Part shown: positions 60,709 through 64,000 of the stretch, one piece after another
Position numbering within the stretch: the stretch's first letter is position 1
How the letters are laid out: each line of letters opens with the position of its first letter
Assembly: GCF_030811835.1 (NCBI RefSeq)
Contig: NZ_JAUSRO010000004.1
Span: 310,001 to 374,000 of the forward strand
Reading direction: 5' to 3'
Length of the DNA stretch: 64,000 bases
DNA from: Variovorax ginsengisoli
GTDB lineage: Bacteria; Pseudomonadota; Gammaproteobacteria; Burkholderiales; Burkholderiaceae_C
Notes under the pieces: generated by a model
Seen by the model: only the letters and a program-made list of their open reading frames with translations
What the model was told of the DNA's origin: nothing
Database searches by the model: none
Translations under genes and position numbers: made by a program

Positions 60709-62348
60709 TTCTTGGCGTCGAGCCAGGCGTCGCCGTACGACGCGAAGAGGCCGTCGCCCTGCAGCACCTGCTTGTGCAGGCGCGCGGTCGACACCGTGAC
60801 CCAGGTCTGCTCCACCAGGTCGAGCACCGGCAAGTCTTCCTGCACGATCTGCTGCCATTCCTTGATGAGCGCCTTGCGCTTGGCCACGTCGGCTTCGCCG
60901 CCGGCCGCCTCCATGATGCGGTCGAGTGCGGGATTCGAGTAGCCCGAGCCGTTGGTCCACGGCGACCCCTTGACGATATTCTTCGTCCAGAACAGCCGCT
61001 GCACGCCGAGCGTCGGATCGGGCAGACGGTGCAGGCTGGAGATCATCAGGTCGTAGTCCTGGTCGCTGAAGATGCGGCGCAGGTAGGTGGCGGTGTCCCC
61101 ACCGCGCAGCTCCACGTCGACGCCCACGCGCGCCAGCGACTGCTTGATGAATTCGGCCGGCCGGGTGGCGGTGACGCCACCGCCGGCGTCGAAGTCCAGC
61201 GTGATCTTCAGTCGCTTGCCATCCTTGCCCGGCTTCAGTCCCGCCTCGTCCAACAGCGCCGCCGCCTTCTTCAGGTCGTAGGGGTACTGGCGGGTTTCCG
61301 GCGAGTAGTAGTTGACGACCGACGACGGCACCGGGCCGGTCGCCGCCTTGCCGTAGCCGAGGAACACCACCTTGAGCAGCGCGTTGCGATCGATCGCATG
61401 CGCAAAGGCCTGTCGAACGCGCTTGTCCGACAGCGCCGGCCGGCGCACGTTGAACTGGGTGAGGAAGATGGTCGCGAGGTAGCGGCCGTCGTCCAGGTTG
61501 ATCGTGTACTTCGACTTGTCGCTGAACTTGTTCAGGTTCGACAGCGGGATGCTGGAACCGAGTGCGACGTCGAGCTCCCCGGCCTCCAGCGCCACGGTGC
61601 GCGCCGCGGCATCGGGGATGAATTTGAACACCACGCCGTCGAGGTAGGGCTGCTGCTCGCCGCCGGGGCCGCGGCCCCAGTAGTTCGGGTTGCGCTCCAG
61701 CCGCACATGGCTGCCCTTCACCCATTCCTTGAAGACGAAGGGGCCGGTGCCGATCGGCGCGTTGTTCGCCGGGTTCTTCAGCACGTCGGTGCCCTCGTAG
61801 AGGTGCTTCGGCAGGATCTGCGCACCGTAGGTGTTGATGTAGTTGAGCAAGTAAGGCGCGGGCGACGACAGGCGCACGATCACCGTGTGCGGGTCGGGCG
61901 TGTCGACCGCCGTCACGTTGGTGAACGCGGCGCGGCCGAAGGGATGCAGTGGCTTCCAGACCTCCAGCAGCGTGTACTTCACGTCGGCCGCGGAGAAGTC
62001 CTTGCCGTCGTGCCACTTCACGCCCTTGCGCAGGTGGAATGTCACGGTCAGCCCGTCGGGCGCGACCTCCCACGAGGTCGCAAGTTCGGGCACCGGCTGC
62101 AGCTTCAGGTCGTAGCTCACCAGCCCTTCGAGCACCTTGCTCGACACCTGGCCGATGTTCATCGTGGTGATGAAGGCCGAGGTCAGCAGCGTCGGCTCGG
62201 GCGAGACCGCGACGTTCAGGATGCCGCCGCGCACCGGCTTCGTGCCGGTCGTCTGTGCGAAGGCCGAGAGGGCAAACAGGCTGTCGGCCGTGGCGATGGC
62301 GCCGAGCGTGGCCGCGGAATGGATGAAGTGTCGTCGGTTCGAATGCAT
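60705..62348 (-). CDS. Peptide-type ABC transporter substrate-binding protein (family 5), copy 1
   Basis: A 547-residue exported receptor. The RRHF-containing N-terminus HSNRRHFIHSAATLGAIATADSLFALSAFA suggests a Tat-type or Sec signal, followed by GGILNVAVSPEPTLLTSAF and the SBP_bac_5 landmarks GLTVTFHLRKGVKWHDGKDFSAADVKYTLLEVW and NNAPIGTGPFVFKEWVKGSHVRLERNPNYW. It closely resembles the next copy upstream. Family 5 receptors bind peptides, opines, nickel or glycosides, so the ligand is open. Confidence 0.9.
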   Translation of the reverse strand: MHSNRRHFIHSAATLGAIATADSLFALSAFAQTTGTKPVRGGILNVAVSPEPTLLTSAFITTMNIGQVSSKVLEGLVSYDLKLQPVPELATSWEVAPDGLTVTFHLRKGVKWHDGKDFSAADVKYTLLEVWKPLHPFGRAAFTNVTAVDTPDPHTVIVRLSSPAPYLLNYINTYGAQILPKHLYEGTDVLKNPANNAPIGTGPFVFKEWVKGSHVRLERNPNYWGRGPGGEQQPYLDGVVFKFIPDAAARTVALEAGELDVALGSSIPLSNLNKFSDKSKYTINLDDGRYLATIFLTQFNVRRPALSDKRVRQAFAHAIDRNALLKVVFLGYGKAATGPVPSSVVNYYSPETRQYPYDLKKAAALLDEAGLKPGKDGKRLKITLDFDAGGGVTATRPAEFIKQSLARVGVDVELRGGDTATYLRRIFSDQDYDLMISSLHRLPDPTLGVQRLFWTKNIVKGSPWTNGSGYSNPALDRIMEAAGGEADVAKRKALIKEWQQIVQEDLPVLDLVEQTWVTVSTARLHKQVLQGDGLFASYGDAWLDAKK

Positions 62349-62407
62349 GAAGAGATCGGTCGCAGCAGGAAAGGTCGATGAAGGAATGGGAGGGAAGTCG
62401 GGCGCTG

Positions 62408-64000
62408 TCAATCGGCCGAGACGAGATAGGCATCGGCCAGCGAGGCGTAGAGCCCGTCGCCCTGTGCCCGCACCTTGCGGTAGCGGCTGCTCGAGACGGT
62501 GGTCCAGTCGAGTTCGATCAGGTCGAGGATCGGCACCTCTTCCTGCACGATGGCCTGCCATTCGTCGACGAGGCTGCGGCGCTTGGCCGGGTCCGGCTCG
62601 ACGGCGGCCGCTTCCATCACCCGGTCGAGTTCGGGGTTGACATAGCCGGCGCCGTTGCTCCACGGCACGCCCTTGGCGATGTTCTTGCTCCAGTACCAGC
62701 GCTGCACGCCCAGGCTCGGGTCCGGCAGGTTGTGCAGGCTGGTGAGGAACAGGTCGTAGTCGGCATCGCCGAACACCCGGCGTATGTAGACGCCGGCGTC
62801 GGACGCGCGCAGTTCGAGCTCGACGCCCACGCGGCCGTAGTACTGCTTCATGAACTCGGCGGTCCGCGTGGCTTCGAGCGAGCCGCTGCCGTAGTCGAGC
62901 GTCAGCTTCAGCCGCTTGCCGTCGCCCTTGCGCGGAAAGCCGGCGGCCTCGAGCAGCGCTTCGGCCTGCTTCGGGTCATGCCTGTACTGGCGACCCTTGG
63001 CACTGTGGAAGGCCGGCACCGTCGACGGGATCGAACTGGTCGCCACCTTGCCGTAGCCGCCGAAGACCACGCGCAGCAGGGCGTCACGGTCCAGCGCATA
63101 CATGAGCGCCTGCCGCACCCGCTTGTCGGCCAGCGCGGGTCGGCGCACATTGACCGTGACCAGCTGGATCGAGGCGAGGTAGCTGCCATCGGTCGTGTTG
63201 ATGTTGAACTTCTTCTTGTCCGAGAACTGCTTGAGGTTCGACACCGGAATGTTCGAGGCCAGCGCCACCTGCACCTCGCCGCTGGCCAGCGCGACCGAGC
63301 GCGCAGCGGCGTCAGGGATGAACTTGAACACCACGCCGTCGAGGTACGGCAGCCCCGGGCGCCAATAGTCCGCATTGCGCTCCAGCGCAATGTGGCTGCC
63401 GCGGACCCACTCCTTGAAGCGGAACGGGCCGGTACCGATCGGCGCCGTGTTGGCCGGGTTCTTGAGCAGGTCGGTGTTTTCGTAGAGGTGCTTGGGAATG
63501 ACCTGCGCACCATAGACGTTCAGGAAGCTCAACAGGTACGGCGTCGGGCGCGACAGCCGGAGGATGGCGGTGTGCGGATCGGGCGTGTCGACCGCCTGCA
63601 CCGACGCGTAGGCCAGGCGCCCGCCCGGGTGGATCTTCTGCCACACATTGAGCAGCGAGAAGGCCACGTCGGCCGAGGTGAAGTCGTGCCCGTCGTGCCA
63701 CTTCACGCCGCGGCGCAGCCGCAACGTAAGCGACAGGCCGTCCGGCGCGAACGCCCAGGACTCGGCCAGCTCGGGTTGCGGCTGCAGCTTGTCGTCGAAC
63801 CACACGAGCCCCTCGCTGATCTTGCCCGCGATCATCGTGACCTGCATGGTCGTGAGAAAGGCGGCCGTGATGATCTGCGGCTCCGGCGCCAGCGAGACCA
63901 CCAGCGTGCCGCCGCGTTGCGGTGTGTTGGACCGCTGCTGGGCGTGGGCCGTGCCGAGCATCGGCAGGGTGGCAGCGGCAACGCCGCCCTGCAGAAGCAG
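62408..64000 (-). CDS. Peptide-type ABC transporter substrate-binding protein (family 5), copy 2, partial
   Basis: The frame runs from the stop at 62408 to the right window edge, so the true start lies beyond it. The part ending MLGTAHAQQRSNTPQRGG looks like the end of a signal peptide (AAATLPMLGTAHAQ), so few residues are missing. The mature region has GGTLVVSLAPEPQIITAAF, LTLRLRRGVKWHDGHDFTSADVAFSLLNVW and TAPIGTGPFRFKEWVRGSHIALERNADYW, parallel to copy 1 throughout. This is a tandem paralogue, 59 bp before copy 1, and probably binds a related ligand. Confidence 0.9.
   Translation of the reverse strand: MLLQGGVAAATLPMLGTAHAQQRSNTPQRGGTLVVSLAPEPQIITAAFLTTMQVTMIAGKISEGLVWFDDKLQPQPELAESWAFAPDGLSLTLRLRRGVKWHDGHDFTSADVAFSLLNVWQKIHPGGRLAYASVQAVDTPDPHTAILRLSRPTPYLLSFLNVYGAQVIPKHLYENTDLLKNPANTAPIGTGPFRFKEWVRGSHIALERNADYWRPGLPYLDGVVFKFIPDAAARSVALASGEVQVALASNIPVSNLKQFSDKKKFNINTTDGSYLASIQLVTVNVRRPALADKRVRQALMYALDRDALLRVVFGGYGKVATSSIPSTVPAFHSAKGRQYRHDPKQAEALLEAAGFPRKGDGKRLKLTLDYGSGSLEATRTAEFMKQYYGRVGVELELRASDAGVYIRRVFGDADYDLFLTSLHNLPDPSLGVQRWYWSKNIAKGVPWSNGAGYVNPELDRVMEAAAVEPDPAKRRSLVDEWQAIVQEEVPILDLIELDWTTVSSSRYRKVRAQGDGLYASLADAYLVSAD

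Overview
High-GC window, densely packed on both strands, with short intergenic gaps and many 4-bp ATGA-type gene overlaps. The gene content points to a metabolically versatile betaproteobacterium of the Burkholderiales, probably Comamonadaceae (Variovorax-like): two orphan Bug-family periplasmic receptors, many ABC importers, several FCD-type GntR regulators and no housekeeping genes. I see no tRNA, rRNA, CRISPR array, phage or intact insertion sequence. The taxonomic call is an inference from gene families. No stretch over 300 bp lacks a gene or gene remnant.

Layout. (1) 1-7.9 kb: sugar catabolism resembling the non-phosphorylative L-fucose route (lyase fragment, aldo/keto reductase, DUF4432 epimerase, lactonase) facing a MalK/MalG/MalF/SBP-type sugar importer. 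(2) 8.0-14 kb: a GntR regulator and a D-2-hydroxyacid dehydrogenase diverge from an IlvD/Edd dehydratase, KDGal kinase, KDPGal aldolase and a class II aldolase, which together look like De Ley-Doudoroff sugar-acid catabolism. (3) 14-18.6 kb: SDR, MATE and MFS exporters, and a MarR regulator divergent from a thioesterase across a perfect 20-bp palindrome. (4) 18.7-22.2 kb: ferric-iron ABC importer behind a Fur-box-like site. (5) 22.2-25 kb: LysR, D-tartrate dehydratase and glyoxalase I.

(6) 25-34.7 kb: a leftward array with SMP-30 lactonase, a double-length fused permease, an RbsA-type ATPase, a sugar receptor, an SDR, a BKACE (DUF849) enzyme and a lambda-crystallin/L-gulonate 3-dehydrogenase-like enzyme, with a divergent GntR. 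TGTGATCACA palindromes lie at two points. I read this as a possible CoA-dependent sugar-acid cleavage pathway, the most novel-looking set here. (7) 34.7-38.1 kb: epimerase, acetyltransferase, MocR regulator and a small exported protein with an exact 34-residue repeat.

(8) 38.1-43.1 kb: GntR divergent from FAH hydrolase, Bug receptor, DUF1185, MDR reductase and a VOC protein, then an IS3 remnant. (9) 43.4-49.7 kb: GntR divergent from RidA, an amino-acid ABC importer, a DoeB/EutE-like deacetylase and an EutB-like PLP dehydratase, with two TGGTTGACCA operators. (10) 50-53 kb: RsbQ-like hydrolase with a PAS-PAS-GGDEF-EAL protein. (11) 53-56.8 kb: a compositionally distinct lipoprotein, an exported methyltransferase and a second Bug receptor. 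(12) 56.8-64 kb: a complete leftward Dpp/Opp-type importer with two tandem receptor genes, the second cut by the window edge.
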